NCBI GenBank assembly: GCA_905331475.1
Contig: CAJNYU010004404.1
Span: 62,001 to 126,000, forward strand
Direction of reading: 5' to 3'
DNA length: 64,000 nt
From: Rotaria socialis
Lineage: Eukaryota > Rotifera > Eurotatoria > Philodinida > Philodinidae
This document shows positions 23,333-36,203 of this stretch, one piece after another. How positions within the stretch are numbered: the first letter of the stretch is position 1; each line of letters starts with the position of its first letter. The notes below the pieces were generated by a model, which was not told the origin of the DNA, made no database searches, and saw nothing but the letters and a program-made list of their open reading frames with translations. The translations under genes were made by a program, and so were the position numbers.

Positions 23333-25397
23333 ATGTCTCAAAATGCAGGGCCATTTCTTGCTTCTCCACACGTGCCTCCTGGATTTAATGCTCGATTGCC
23401 AGCATCAGCATCGTCGCTATTATTAAAACGAACAACTAATGGTCCCGTATCTATTGGTAATCCACCAAGTACATCTATGAGTTCAAATATGAATGTTCCA
23501 CTTTCGTCAATGCGATCAAGTAATTCGATGGGAACTTTAAAATCAAGCTCTATCAGTATGAATCCAATGGATAAATCAAATACAATGCCTTATTCATCTC
23601 GCTATACACGAAAAGCTTGGCCTATGTCACGCAATCTTAATGGTATTTATTTGCGTATATCTTAGAAAGAAAAACAAAGTCTAACTCAATAAAATTTTCT
23701 TACTTTTAGATAAAAATATGCGTGGCTATGATGAACATGAACCACCTTATATGCGTCCTAATCAACCAACTCATAGTATTCCACCTGAGAGTATTAATAG
23801 TTCATCATTTACAATTGAACCAGCAGCAGACGATGATGAAGGAGATGATACAACTTTTTCTGCGCGTCACATGGCTGCTGCACGTTTTCAACGTAATCAA
23901 CGTTTATTACATGAAATATGTAATGAAGTATGTATACCAGATTTACGATCGAATATTAGTGTTGATCGTATATTAACATTACGTCATCAAGTGAATGCAC
24001 TTAAAACACATCGTGAAACATTTGAAAAAGATTTAAATGAATTAGAAGAGAAACATGCTGAAAAGAAACGAAGATTCTTAGAATCTAACGAAAAATTTCA
24101 TAATGAATATGCTGACGCATCAACAACGAATTTGAGTGAAGAGAAAATCAATGAAATTCTACAAAAGCATGAAGCGATGGAAAAATTACAAAAAGAGAAA
24201 CAATTACTTGCACTACAGCAACAACAACAACAACAACAACAAACTGTTACACCATCAACACAATTACAACCGCCACCACCGCCGCCACCACCACCACCAC
24301 CGCCACCACTGCCACCATTACCTTCAACAGCAGTATCTCAACCAATGGCACTACCAACAACGAAGACAGAACCTATAGCTACAGTTGAAATTTCACAGCA
24401 GCTTACATCGACGCCTCCACCGCCTCCTGTGCAAACTCAATCGCAATCCTCACCATCTATACCACCTGTTCAATCTGTATCTGCCGCTCCATCAGTACCA
24501 AGCCAATTGCCATCGTCTCAATCTGTATCAAGTCAATTACCACCATTACAAACTGTGCAATCTCAAATACCACCAACTCAAACTGTATCACCTCAATTAG
24601 TGTCACCGCAGCTACCACCTGCAATATCACAAGCTCCACCACCACCTCCTCCTGTAATGTCTCAGATTTCACAACAACCATCTCATGCAATCTCGCAAGT
24701 TCCACAACCGCCACCTGCTGCAATGGTACAAATTCCACCGCAGCAACATCAACCACCAACATCAGCTTCTCAAGGTTATCCAATGATACATCCAGGAGGT
24801 GGAGGTTATCCACCTGGTTATGGTCATGCACCAACAACTCAATATCGGCCACAAATGTCTCAACGATCAGCACAATATCCATCTAATGTTCAATGGCAAC
24901 AACAGCAGCAGCCGCCACCACAACAATGGCAGCCAAATGCATACGGTAATGATTTGAACTAAAATTTAAATTCTAATACAATTTTTTTTCATCAAAAAAT
25001 AGATTCTCGCTATTACAGTCCATATCCTCCCAATGTTCAACAATGGTCTCAACAACAACCACCACCTCAACAACAATGGCCATCTAACCAACCACAACAA
25101 CAACCTTTGGCACAAATGCGCGGTCCTCCTCATCCACAACAAGTACAAATGTATCCCAATGGTGTTCATTATGGATATAGTGGCGCAGTCGCTGGATGGA
25201 ATCCAAATACACATCCATCTCAAGCATATGGTTATTCACAAAATCCACCTTATGATCCATCACTTGTATCAGGACCACCACCACAACAACAACAATATTA
25301 TCAACCACCACCACCACCACCACCACAAATGCATAATCCTCCACAAGGCTACGATTATGGTCCACCACCTCCACAACAACAGATGCCTCCTCAATAA
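23333..25397 (+). CDS. BAF57/SMARCE1-like SWI/SNF subunit with reduced HMG box
   Basis: Likely subunit of the BAF chromatin-remodelling complex. Exons: 23333-23642, 23710-24945 and 25003-25397; 646 residues. The conserved block FTIEPAADDDEGDD..FSARHMAAARFQRN..LLHEICNEVCIPDLRS, then a coiled coil ending EEKHAEKKRRFLESNEKFHNE, matches SMARCE1 (SIQPAEDPDD..ARFQRNHRLISEIL..IPDVRS..ERHQEKKRKFLES) over its whole central region. Upstream, MPYSSRYTRKAW (about residues 85-96) aligns with the first residues of the SMARCE1 HMG box (MPYMRYSRKVW), but the remaining helices are absent: the text passes at once to a linker. The C-terminal 390 residues are Q/P/S low complexity with polyproline, quite unlike the acidic tail of vertebrate BAF57. 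The long antisense ORFs here are shadows of that composition. Confidence 0.8.
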
Positions 25398-25548
25398 TTG
25401 TCAATAATAAACTGAGAATAATGTGTTTCATTACATCGTTTCATTTTTAATCCTTTTTAATGTGTACAACTATTTGTTTGTATATGTTCATTATTATATG
25501 TGTCATAAAAATATCGTTTTAGATATAACTACGATCAATTGCATACCA

Positions 25549-25853
25549 ATGGCATCACTTCGTTCCGGTCTTGCATTAGTACCACGCGTAGTCGGTCGCC
25601 GACAATTTAGTTTAACTCAACGATTACGTTTAAAAGACAATTGGGACCAAGAATGTTTACCTGGTGCCAACGCCCCATTTGACAGTAAAATATATTTTAA
25701 ATAATAAGTAGAAAAAAAACAGACATACTTTTTTTTCTTCTAGTCAATAACAAATGGAGTCTAGCCATAAAAATGGTACTTTACGTAACATCGGCTGTTG
25801 CTATTCCATTCGTGGCTATGCGTTGGCAATTACTTAAAAAACGTGCTGGTTAA
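25549..25853 (+). CDS. COX7C: Cytochrome c oxidase subunit 7C
   Basis: Small inner-membrane subunit of respiratory complex IV. Exons 25549-25684 and 25744-25853, 81 residues. The second exon reads INNKWSLAIKMVLYVTSAVA then IPFVAMRWQLLKK, matching the single helix and its flanks in animal COX7C ([29 protein letters not shown]). The N-terminal 35 residues are rich in R and hydroxyls (RVVGRRQFSLTQRLR), a typical mitochondrial presequence. The tail extends three residues beyond the vertebrate form. An acceptor-like TTTTAG at 25517-25522 suggests a 5' UTR intron or trans-splice site. Confidence 0.88.
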
Positions 25854-26045
25854 AAGACATTTGAATCATCAGTTCTATCTCTTTTTTTCAATTTTGTTCC
25901 TTCGTCCACTCCTATCTACAAGCAACTAAAGATTTTTCCTAGCTAGACAATAAAAGATGTTCTTTTGATGTCCTTCCTTCTTTCGTTTTTCTTTTGTCCA
26001 TAAAATTAGAAACTTATGTTTGTTTTCCATTTGATTGTATTTCAG

Positions 26046-26483
26046 ATGTCGTCACCATCGTCAAGTTATTATTTCGTAATCGTTGGTCACAGTGATCAAG
26101 TTGTCTATGAAATCGAATTAGGAGGTGGATCGAGTGGACAAACAACAACAGATAATCGTCATTTAAATCAATTTATAGCACATGCTGCACTTGATCTTGT
26201 CGATGAAGCTATGTGGCGTAATACAACAACATATTTAAAACAAGTTGATAAATTCAATGAATGGATTGTTTCAGCATATGTCACAGCTGGCGGCCTTCGA
26301 TTTCTTTTCTTATACGAACATTTACCACGTTCAGGCGAAGATGGCTTAAAAAACTTCCTAACTGAAGTTTATGAAACCTATGTTAAACTGTTACTCAATC
26401 CATTTTATGTGCCAGATACACCAATACGATCAGCAGCATTTGATAAAAAAATTCAAACTATAGCTCGAAAATGGAATTTGTAA
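26046..26483 (+). CDS. TRAPPC2: TRAPP complex subunit 2 (sedlin)
   Basis: Core subunit of the TRAPP tethering complexes in ER-Golgi traffic. Single coding exon, 145 residues, longin-like fold. YYFVIVGHSDQVVYEIE, then HLNQFIAHAALDLVDEAMW, VDKFNEWIVSAYVTAGGLRF, NPFYVPDTPIRSAAFDKK follow human TRAPPC2 (140 residues) almost residue for residue. The ATG is immediately preceded by TTTCAG, a perfect acceptor, so the 5' UTR is spliced or the message receives a trans-spliced leader. The gene lies between COX7C and DNMBP on the same strand with only about 100 bases to the next ATG region, which could suit polycistronic processing in an SL-using animal, though this is inference. Confidence 0.95.
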   Translation: MSSPSSSYYFVIVGHSDQVVYEIELGGGSSGQTTTDNRHLNQFIAHAALDLVDEAMWRNTTTYLKQVDKFNEWIVSAYVTAGGLRFLFLYEHLPRSGEDGLKNFLTEVYETYVKLLLNPFYVPDTPIRSAAFDKKIQTIARKWNL

Positions 26484-26586
26484 TAGAAAAAAAATACATA
26501 TATATTTATATATTCTGTGATTCGCAATAAAATTATTTTTTTTTTATGTAATGGTTTTCTTTTTGTAGATTACTAATAAAAACTTA

Positions 26587-29500
26587 ATGAGCTATGCCAA
26601 AGCGATATTTCCATATCAAACAGGCGTCATTGGTGATCTTGAATTGCAAGTAGATGATGTTATTGAGGTAAATTCAACACATCTCGATTGCATGAAAATT
26701 CTCCGCCGACTAACTATATCATTCGAGATGACATTCAATAATAGCAAAAAAAGGAGACAGCATGCAATCAGATTGTACACTTTTTAAATATATATTGCTT
26801 CACTGCTTGTGTTGCGGTTATGCTTCACGCTTCAATATATTTAATTTGTTCAGCATATTGAGATTTCAATTAGAGATCATGAATTATAATATATCAACGA
26901 GAAAACAAAAAGAGTCTAAATCAAAAGATATACTTACCAGTATTTTATTTAACCGTTTGTGGTCATTCCGTAGCTTAGAAATCGATCTTCAGCAGCCAGA
27001 TTCATTCAAATCACATGAAAATGTGATGACACAAGAGTAGAGTACTTCTGGATGTAAACAAGAATAGATTATTGATAAACGGGAAATTCTGTAGAAGACT
27101 TTATTCTGTTGCCATGCCCGTAGTTTTTATGAAGAGAAAGGGTATGATTAATTTAACGATGTGAAAAACTCTCGAATAAAGTCACTACAACTGCACATGT
27201 TTTTCAGCCGAACGAAAAACTCAATTGGCTACTGAAAAGAACTCCTTCGAGGATTGTTCGACATGCGTGATCAGAAAAGCATAGACAAAGAAAATAGAAA
27301 AAATTATTTCCTGTTTTTTCCTCTAAAAAGAATGGTCTATTTTCATGCAGAAAATAACGGAAATTATTAAAATTTTTCGCTAAAAACCAGGTGCTAGACA
27401 AAAACAGCTTATGATGTTCACGAATGATTAAGCATCAAGTTAGGTATCCATTCATTTATATGGATTTTAAGTTTTCCAATGAAAATAAGTTGTGAAGAAA
27501 AACGAAAGCAAAAATCTGTGATGATGGATAGATTTATTCCAAATTTAATCTCGTAAAATAGAAAGTACGATATTAATGACAGGAGTTCCGCTCGAGCAAT
27601 ACTTATTAACAATTAAGATTTCGAGCTGCACTGAAAAGCTTATTGATTTCAATTTAAAGAGTAGGTTTCTCTATAAATGAAATTGACTATTTCAGGTATT
27701 AGAACAAGTTGATGTGAATTGGACTCGCGGTAAATTAAATGGTAAAATCGGTCTCGTACCATGTAAATTCATTCAACAACTTCCAACAGTAGATATTGAT
27801 AATAGTCAATCATTATATATAGCACATACCGATTATCGTTCAGATCATGAAGGAGATTTACAATTTCGTCGAGGTATATCTAGACAAAAAAATCAAAAGG
27901 CTTTGAAATACTCTATGACTTTATTATAGGTGACCTTTTAATTGTTAATGAACATCTGCCGAATGACTGGTTTCGTGGATCACTTCATTTTAATTTACCT
28001 GGCACTACTTATCGACCGGTCGGCATTTTTCCAAGTACATTTGTTACATTAGTAAAATCGAATTCAAACAGTGCGAAACAAAACGGTATAGACCATAGAA
28101 AGAAAAAGACAAAAGCATTATAATAAAAAAATATTTTGTATCGTATAGAAATTCAAGTATCGTCTAGTGAAAACGATCTTTTATCATTCGATGGAAGTCC
28201 AATCAAATTTGTGCGTGTGCTTTGTGATATTAAACCGAGTGGACCAAATGAATTAGGTTGTTTTGAAGATGAAATTCTTGCGATTATCGAAGGCGATAAT
28301 AACCAAAGTGAATGGTTAATAGTTAAAAATGCATTTAATTCAATTGGACGTGTTAGACGCGTATTTGTTGAGCCTATTGATGATCGACAAACTGACAATG
28401 ATCGAAATGATCTTTTAATTGTGCCGAGTATTAAATCGCATGAATATCAAAAAGGAAATAGAAAAGGTTTAGATTCGATTCAAGAACTTGTCGATTTCGA
28501 ATTTGATAAATTAATGAAGAAAGATGATAAAACACAATCAGGTGAGCATTAATATTTATCTTTTAAAATCAATAGTATAGAAATAGGCTGAAATAAGTAA
28601 TTTTAATAGATCTGATGAATTTGCTGAAAGATGCCTAACGCTAATATAGTTCACTTTTCTTCTCATATTGAATGATTCCCTAAAGGTATTATTGTTTCTT
28701 GTTAAGACTATTGTTCATATCCTTTTCTTTGTCTTTTCTACCTCTCTCCTGTATTTCATTGTTACTGCAGACACACTTCTCTCTGTCTGCTTTATTGATT
28801 ATTTGATTACCGTAAGCTGTTACATTTTTATTATACAACAAAAACGTCTATTTATGTTCGCCCTCATAATATATATATATATAAATATATATGCATTAAT
28901 ACTAATCTAATACAGAACTAAGATGATTATTCATTTTTTTTAAACACTTCCTTCGTGTTTTGTTTTACGTCGAAAATAATAGACGAGACATACGCAGTTT
29001 AGTACGTACGTGCCAGCCGTCTAATTGTGTCCAGTTTGACCTTCAAAATAACGCAAACAAAAACAGATCAAACTATCACGTGTTATTAATCACTTTGTCT
29101 CAATCCGTTCTTCTCTTTTTTTTGCTTTCCTAACATCGGTCATCCACTTTTAATGTGTATGTGAGTATATAGTGATGGTTGGATGAGCTACTAGCTTAGT
29201 AGAACTGTACACATTGTCTTACGCTTTAGGTTTTTTTCCTTCTATTCTCTTTTCTCTTTCTGTCTCACTCATTCGTTCACCTTTCGCCTTCTGACAACGC
29301 GACCGCATCATTTCATATGAACAATGAGAGACAGGACATGGCTTGTAATTAATGTTTTATTACACTCGCAATACATTTGAAAAAGAAAAAAAAAATTTGT
29401 CATTTTGACAAACATTGATATATCGAAATAAAATATACAGTCAATAATGAATTCGGACATACATTTATCTCAATCAAGTGTACGTTCATCATCTTACAAT

Positions 29501-32500
29501 TCAACAACAACAACAACAACAGCAGCAAACAATAATATTAATCAATACTCTTCATCATCCTATTTTCGTCGAATAAAAAACAGTTTGATGAAAAATTTTT
29601 CTTGTAATGGAACAAGATTTTCGTCATCTTGCTTTAAATGTTTTCGATATTTTACTCCGACCAACTATAAACGTGAGTGTTAATACGTTTTATTTTACTA
29701 TACGTAACGGAAGTCTTTAGCTCGAAGTATAAATACAAGTAGGTAATAAATGTTCTGTATTATTTTGCCTTTCTCTCTCTCTCTATATATATATATGTCT
29801 ATTATGCAATCTCATTGTATAAACAAATACTGAAATATAAAAAAGAAAAAAAGTTCCTAGAAAAAAGAACGCCTTCATCTTGCGTCATCTTATTCCAATT
29901 TTTTCTATTTCTATAGAACGTATGATATATTCTTTGATTTTGGCTATAGTTATACATGTACGATAATTGCAACTATTAACATGAACATGACTATTGCAGC
30001 ACAACAGAAAGGAGAAGTGAACAGAACAAGAATGATAGGAGTTTGATATGTACATTATAATGTGTGCAGAGGATTCTTTTTTTCTTTTTTTTCCTCTTTG
30101 TATTGGCCCTATCCATGATTGCATTAGATCTACTCGAACGTGCCTGCCTTCCTTTCTTCCTGGACGGTTCCCCCCTTTTTCTCTCTTTCTCTCCTTTTTT
30201 TCTTCTTTTTTTTCTCATTTACCTACCAGCAAAACGTATAGAAATATTGTTCAGTTCTAATACATAACATAGAAGCATACATATATATATATATACATAC
30301 AATTGACAATGAACATCAGAAGTAAAAACTGCGACTCTTAAAAAAATGAACACTTTTATGGATTCTTGTTATTGCTGCCGTTATTATCCGATATCGACAT
30401 ATCCTTTTTATGCTCATACATGGCATCCATGTATGTAAACATTCTCAGTTATTTTTTCATTATACTCAACGACGAAATGCATACCTAATAACAACATTAC
30501 CCTTTTATTTTTCTTTGTTTAGCTCAATTGATATCTTCGCCACCGCCTCCTCTGCCAACTATTTATAATTCTTCGCAAATAACTTATTCTCCACAATATC
30601 CATATTCATTTACGTCAAATTATATAAATTCAAATAACAATAACAATACTCTCGATGTTCAAGCATTTTATACATCACTACCGTTAAATCAATTTTCAGC
30701 TAATAATCAATTTATTTTTACATCAAATAAAAATCTCTCAAATGTGTGTCATACACCATCAACAACATCGTCACTTTCATCTTTTGATGAACCGCCGCCC
30801 GTTAAACCGCGTCTTTCTCTACGACCACAGTTGCCACCACCTTCTCCTCCACCGGTACCACCACCATTATTCGTTCCGACAATTCCTTCAATGCCACCAT
30901 TGAGAGGTCCGACACGGCCAGCACCAAAGCCACCGATTCAAATTAAAACTGAACAACAGCAGGCAAGTGAATTAATTTCTATCATATGTTTACATAATAA
31001 CCTTGAATTATATTTCGAATAGATAATATATCGACAACTATCCAATCCATTTGATAAGAATTCAAACCATGAAGAAACAATATCAACACGTGATAGTTGT
31101 GATACAGAAACATCATCAACAAAAACAGATTTCTTCGATATTGAATTGCAAAATCTACATAGTGAGAATAGAAAAAGTTGTTTACATTATTATACATATT
31201 TTTTTTTTGGTTCATTCATTTCTAGATCAATTACTGATTGATGAACAAGTTGATAAAACTGATATAAAGTAAATAAAAAGATTTTTGAGTAGGATGTAAA
31301 ACGATGATGAAAAGATTCAATGATTTTCAGGATAAGACATGCAAACTCATTCTACGCAGTTATATCCCTACATTGATACTCATCTATTGGTTTTCAACTT
31401 GAGATTAGGCATCAAGATAAATCTTAATAAAATTCCTGTGTTTAGTGATTTGCTTCTATCCTGAAATAAGTACATTCAAGTTGCCAGTTTAGATATACGA
31501 TGTAAAATACCATAGCTGTATTTTAGGATACAAACAATGATACGATCTGAAAAATGAATAGATAAAGTTTTACGTCAAGAATAAGTTATCTCTCACATAC
31601 AGTTTTCATAATTCATTTGAAGGAAATTTTGTATCGTTTCTATTCTATGTTAATTTTATTCAGAGAAACAAAATCTTATTGAGCGTTTGATTTTATTGAC
31701 TCTTACTTGTAGTATTGTTCAACGTCGTCGACAACACGCCATTAGTGAATTATTATCAACCGAACGAGATTATCTTCGTGATCTTGAGTTACTACATGAA
31801 ACATTTCTTGGTTCAAATGCAATTTCATGTGTAAGATTTATTTTTAATTTAAAAAATCAGTTTTTCTATTCGAATTCTTAGCCGGATAGTATCAATAAAA
31901 AACTCCTGTTTGGTAATATAAACGATATAAATGATGTATCACATCGTCTTCTTAATCTACTTGAATTTGAATGTTCAAAAAGTCAACAGAACGATGATGC
32001 ACATTGCTGTATTGGCCTAGTATTTAATGGATTAATAGATCAGTTGAAGCATACTTATGCGGAATATTGTAGAAATCACGAATGGGTGCATGAATATTTG
32101 CGTAAAGTGAGATTTTCAGTCATTTCAAATGGACGAAGCGACATCATTCTTTTTTGTTCAGTATGGAAACGATGAAAAACTTCAAAAATATCTTCAAGAT
32201 GGTCTATGTAAACTTCGTCTTCAAAAGCCAAGTGTTTTTGATGTCTCTGCTCTTCTATTACGTCCAATTCAACGTATTGTTCGATATCCGCTTATATTAA
32301 ATGAATTATTCAAAGTATTTCTTCATCTTGTTTTTTTAATTAAAAAAACGAAAATTAATCTCGTCTTTTTTCCCTGTATCTTATTTCACGGTAGAATACT
32401 GGTAGTGATCATATCGATTATATGCAGCTAAAAGAAGCCATTTCAAATTTAATATCGATGGTCAATTTTATCAATGAACACAAACGGCGGAAAGAAATTG

Positions 32501-35500
32501 GTATGTGCATTTGTGTGTGTGTGTGTGTATGTGTGTATATGTGTTTGTTCAAGCACATTCATATTATGTTTGTTTTGAGCAGTAAGATGTCCTTGTGAAC
32601 AGCCAAAGAGGAAAAGAGCCAGGGACAAACGAAACGAGAAAAAAAAAGAACGAAAGAAAGAGAAAGAGCTTTCAATCGACAAGAATAGGAATGATAACAA
32701 AAAGAGAGAGAAATGTACAAACATTTTTGCATAATCGCCTACATACATACGATCAACATCGCATGTATATTCGATTTGATCGGCTCATACCCTGCATAAA
32801 TTTTGTTTTGTCGTCACAAACACTTTAATGGCCTTGGCGAAACGCACACGTTTTATACTTGTACAAAGTAGACGTAACACTCATGTAACTGATGATAATA
32901 TGGAACCATATCATGTCACTACATTCCGACGAGCTACTTCGATGTTACCATTACCGAGATTATCATCAGCTAATTGCATAGTACAAGAACAAGAGTTATC
33001 ACGTTGTTCTCGTTTAGTTTCAAAATATCAACGGCGAGAAAAAGACGAAGCACTAACAAATAAATTATATAAATTAAATATGCATACAATGAGAAAAAAA
33101 TCTGCTCGAATCAGTATGCGTTTATCAAGTGCATTTGGTTTATCTGCACATACAATCGATGAACGGTTCAACTTTGAAGAACAACGATTTCGTGCTATTG
33201 ATAAATTTCTAAGATTATTTGTTCGCAATGCTTATACTTGTATGGAAGCACTAAAGGTAAATTGATCTACTAGCAGAAAATTTTTATTATATAACTTAAA
33301 TCGATAGAGAACAAAGAGTGTCAAATTGAACTTGTCAGTCACTTACGAGGAAAGTGATCTTTTCGTTTTCAATATGTCAAAACTCTGAGTATTTTTCGTT
33401 ATTTTTGAAATTCTGTGTTTTAAAATCATTTCCTGGTGGATAGAACAGATGCAGCTGTTTTAAGGTAGTAAAATAAACTCAAAATGAATAGAATCATTTT
33501 GCAAAATAAATGTTTCAGAAATATTTCTCATTGCAAGAACAAAATGTTTACTAGACACAATCTATCTTTGAATTAAAAGGCTCAAAGCTCTTAAGTATTA
33601 TCGAATACTGGAAATTTTCCTTTTGTAACATGGGTTAATAGGTTATTCTTAATTCTGAAAACTACTTCAGTAGCAAACAAAACTTAATTGCTTCAGAATC
33701 GTGGATATCCGATCGAGAATATTATGTTAAGTAGTGTTTATTTGTGATATGCCATTCAAACAATAGAAACCTTCAGTCTAGATCAAAGTGTAGATCTTAA
33801 AAAGTTTATTAAGATTTACGAGCTACTCTTAGATTAATCAAAATCTTTTGTGATATTTTCATTGATCTTTAACTAGTTTGATATATTCAAAAATGAACTA
33901 ATTCGTCTGCCGTTTTTTTTTCTAGGAAACTTTTGTCACAGAAGTTAATGTTGCTGAAGATTTTGAAGAATTATTATCGGATAAAATACCTGATTTAGCT
34001 CAACAATTTGTGCAATCGAAGCGTACATTACTGGAGAATGCTTTTACCGAATTTGTACGTATTGATTAAAATTATTAGTTTTTATTTTGTTTTAATCTTT
34101 ATCCGTTAGTGTAATCATATGGAATCATGTGTTGCCAATCCAATAAATACATTAATAAAATTATTTGTTTTACCATCGAATTTAATCGGTAAACGTCATG
34201 ATAAACTATTAGATTATGACAGTGCACAATCTGCTTATGAAAAAGCGAAAGATCAACAGTCAAGACAAGTATTAAATTCGAACCGCTGCTTGTTTTCTAT
34301 CGTTATTCTCAACTTGGATTTTTTTAATATTCTAGGCTAAACAAGTACTTGATCTTGCTAAGAAAACCTATGAAGCATTGAACAGTCAATTATTAGAAGA
34401 ATTACCTATTTTATATGAACGTAGTTGCGAAATATTAGCTTTATGTTTGAAAGCATTCATCACCGGACATCTTCGTTTAATGCAACATATGAAAACAAAT
34501 ATTCAACATGTACTTAATCAAGTAAGGATATTTACATTTCGTGACAAAAACATGTGCTACTGTTTATTTGTTTATTGTATTTGTCTAGACAACATCACCA
34601 GCTAGTTCAGGACAATTAAGTTGGTTACAAATAGTTGAAAGATTTACATCGAAAAATAGTTCAGCAGCTGAACAAATATTTCAATTGACAATAACAGCAA
34701 AAAATTTTTCGGATAAATTAAAAAATTTATCATTTACTCGAATGTCTTCGATCAGTAGCGTTTATAATAGTAATAAGGTTTGCTAAATCTGAATTTGACT
34801 TATTTATTGTACTGATTTATTTAATCAATAGGATTCAAACATACAAACAGATGAAATCAGACGTTTACTAAGGAGTCGTTATCCGGAAAAAGATCTTTAT
34901 ACAGTTATTAGAAATTATGGAAGTTCAACAAATAATCGAGCAATGGATATAGTTGTTCGAAGTGTAAGTTTGATTTTTGACGTAAACCATTATATTGAGT
35001 TAACTAGTCGTGTACTCTGCCGTAAACTATCGTGTAATTGTTTCGTGAACTGCAAGACAGATGAAATTTCGGTTGACTGCATAACAAAATATCATGCGTA
35101 GAATAATTGAATTTATTGGCCTTGTGACACTGCCACGATTGGTGAACTCTGTTTTGTATATTGGATACTCAAAACAGAAAGTGTATTCGTCTGAAAGAAA
35201 TCCGCAGGATTAATACATGAATAGTATTTTCTACTTTATTCAAAATCAATGACTAATTCATATAATGGAATTCGTAGACCAATGATATTTCTTGTTATAT
35301 GTGATGTAGTCAAGTGAGAACAGGTTTTGTATCGAAAGTTAACGTCTAAATACAATTTACGGGAGAACCATATCTCGATCTAATTTTAGTAGATTGTTAA
35401 ATGTTTATGAGAAAGAAAACTTTCATTATTTTTCTAACTTATGATGAGAGAGGAGTACTAGTAAATAACAAAAGAATTTCATTCATTTCAATAGGGTGAT

Positions 35501-36203
35501 CTTGTTGCTGTCGTTAATTCCAATGAAGTGAATGCGAAAGATTCAAATTGGTTTGTCGATAATGGAAGTAGGAAAATTTTATTTCTCCTTTTCTTTCAAT
35601 CTCTATCGATATTTTTCTTCTTTAGTCACTCGTGGTTCATTACCTCGTTCGCTACTTATTTCTCTATCATCCGACGATCGATCCGGTCTTATATCTCATA
35701 CGCCACCAACTCCTCTTCGTCATGATATAGGAATACCAACACGATCATCTCATCATACGAACCCAGCATTTAATTATGATCAATCTCACCATGTAAATTC
35801 GAAACCTGTACTAAGACGAGCTAACACAGAACCACAGCCCACACTAATAAATTCCTCCAATGACTCCGAAAATGAACGTATTTATTTAAATCAAATGCAT
35901 GAATGTCATCACTATGCTTCAATCGATCTTGATGATTCAATTACGTCCGGATCAAACGAAGAGGAACGAGTATGAATATCATAAAACCACAACATTCTTC
36001 TAAAATTTCCTATTTAGATCTATATGGCAATGTATGATTTTCAATCAACAAGTGAAGGTGTTCTTTCTTTACTTGTTGGTGATCGATTAAGAATTTTACG
36101 TCGTATTGATGATGGCGGTAATGATGATTGGTGGTATGTAGAAAAAGTGAATGATACAAGACAGCGTGGCTATGTACCGGCTAATTATATTCAAACAGCT
36201 TGA
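26587..36203 (+). CDS. DNMBP-like: Dynamin-binding protein (Tuba)-like RhoGEF: SH3s, DH, BAR, SH3
   Basis: Scaffold that links dynamin and actin regulators and activates Cdc42. About 20 exons. N-terminal SH3s: 26587-26667 + 27696-27873 (AIFPYQTG, GKIGLVPCKFIQ), 27930-28084 (GIFPSTFV) and a third, divergent, in the exon ending 28541. A proline-rich linker follows, 30523-30962. The DH domain spans 31713-31830, 31882-32106, 32162-32314 and 32395-32500 (ISELLSTERDYLRDLELL, ALLLRPIQRIVRYPLILNEL). A BAR-type helical region covers 32828-33256, 33926-34054, 34110-34268, 34336-34521 and 34589-34777. The C-terminus has a divergent SH3 (34832-34963, 35495-35567, then linker 35626-35969) and a clear last SH3 at 36018-36203 (MYDFQSTSEGVLSLLVGDRL, WWYVEK, GYVPANYI). 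This order is that of DNMBP. Two junctions do not agree in phase: 28084 to the next exon near 28151, and 32500 to the exon containing 32828; a missed microexon or other border is likely there. Confidence 0.88.
29447..29672 (+). CDS. Alternative first coding exon of the DNMBP-like gene
   Basis: An ATG at 29447 opens a 75-codon frame (MNSDIHLSQSSVRSSSYNS...YFTPTNYK) ending at a good donor, AAAC|GTGAGT, in phase 1. The next exon at 30523 requires phase 1, as supplied by the regular upstream exon ending 28541. Using this exon would give an isoform without the three N-terminal SH3 domains but with linker, DH, BAR and C-terminal SH3. The peptide is S/T/N-rich with a basic, Cys-containing patch. The 900 bases upstream are non-coding and could hold an internal promoter. 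Confidence 0.5.
30963..31022 (+). other. Probable GC-AG intron in the DNMBP-like gene
   Basis: The reading frame ...IKTEQQQ ends at CAG|GCAAGT, the consensus for the minor GC donor class. It resumes at TCGAATAG|ATAATATAT in the same phase (IIYRQLSNPFDKNSN). The 60-base interval contains an in-frame stop if retained. No GT donor near it restores the frame. Confidence 0.65.

Noticed and set aside
24457-24882. 141-codon antisense frame over the BAF57-like gene (and a similar one at 25084-25431)
   Set aside because: Both are antisense readings of CAA/CCA-rich low-complexity coding sequence; their V/E/L bias follows from that.
29991-30267. Short hydrophobic and K/R-rich frames on opposite strands
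   Set aside because: They derive from a CT-rich/GA-rich intronic stretch inside the DNMBP-like gene.
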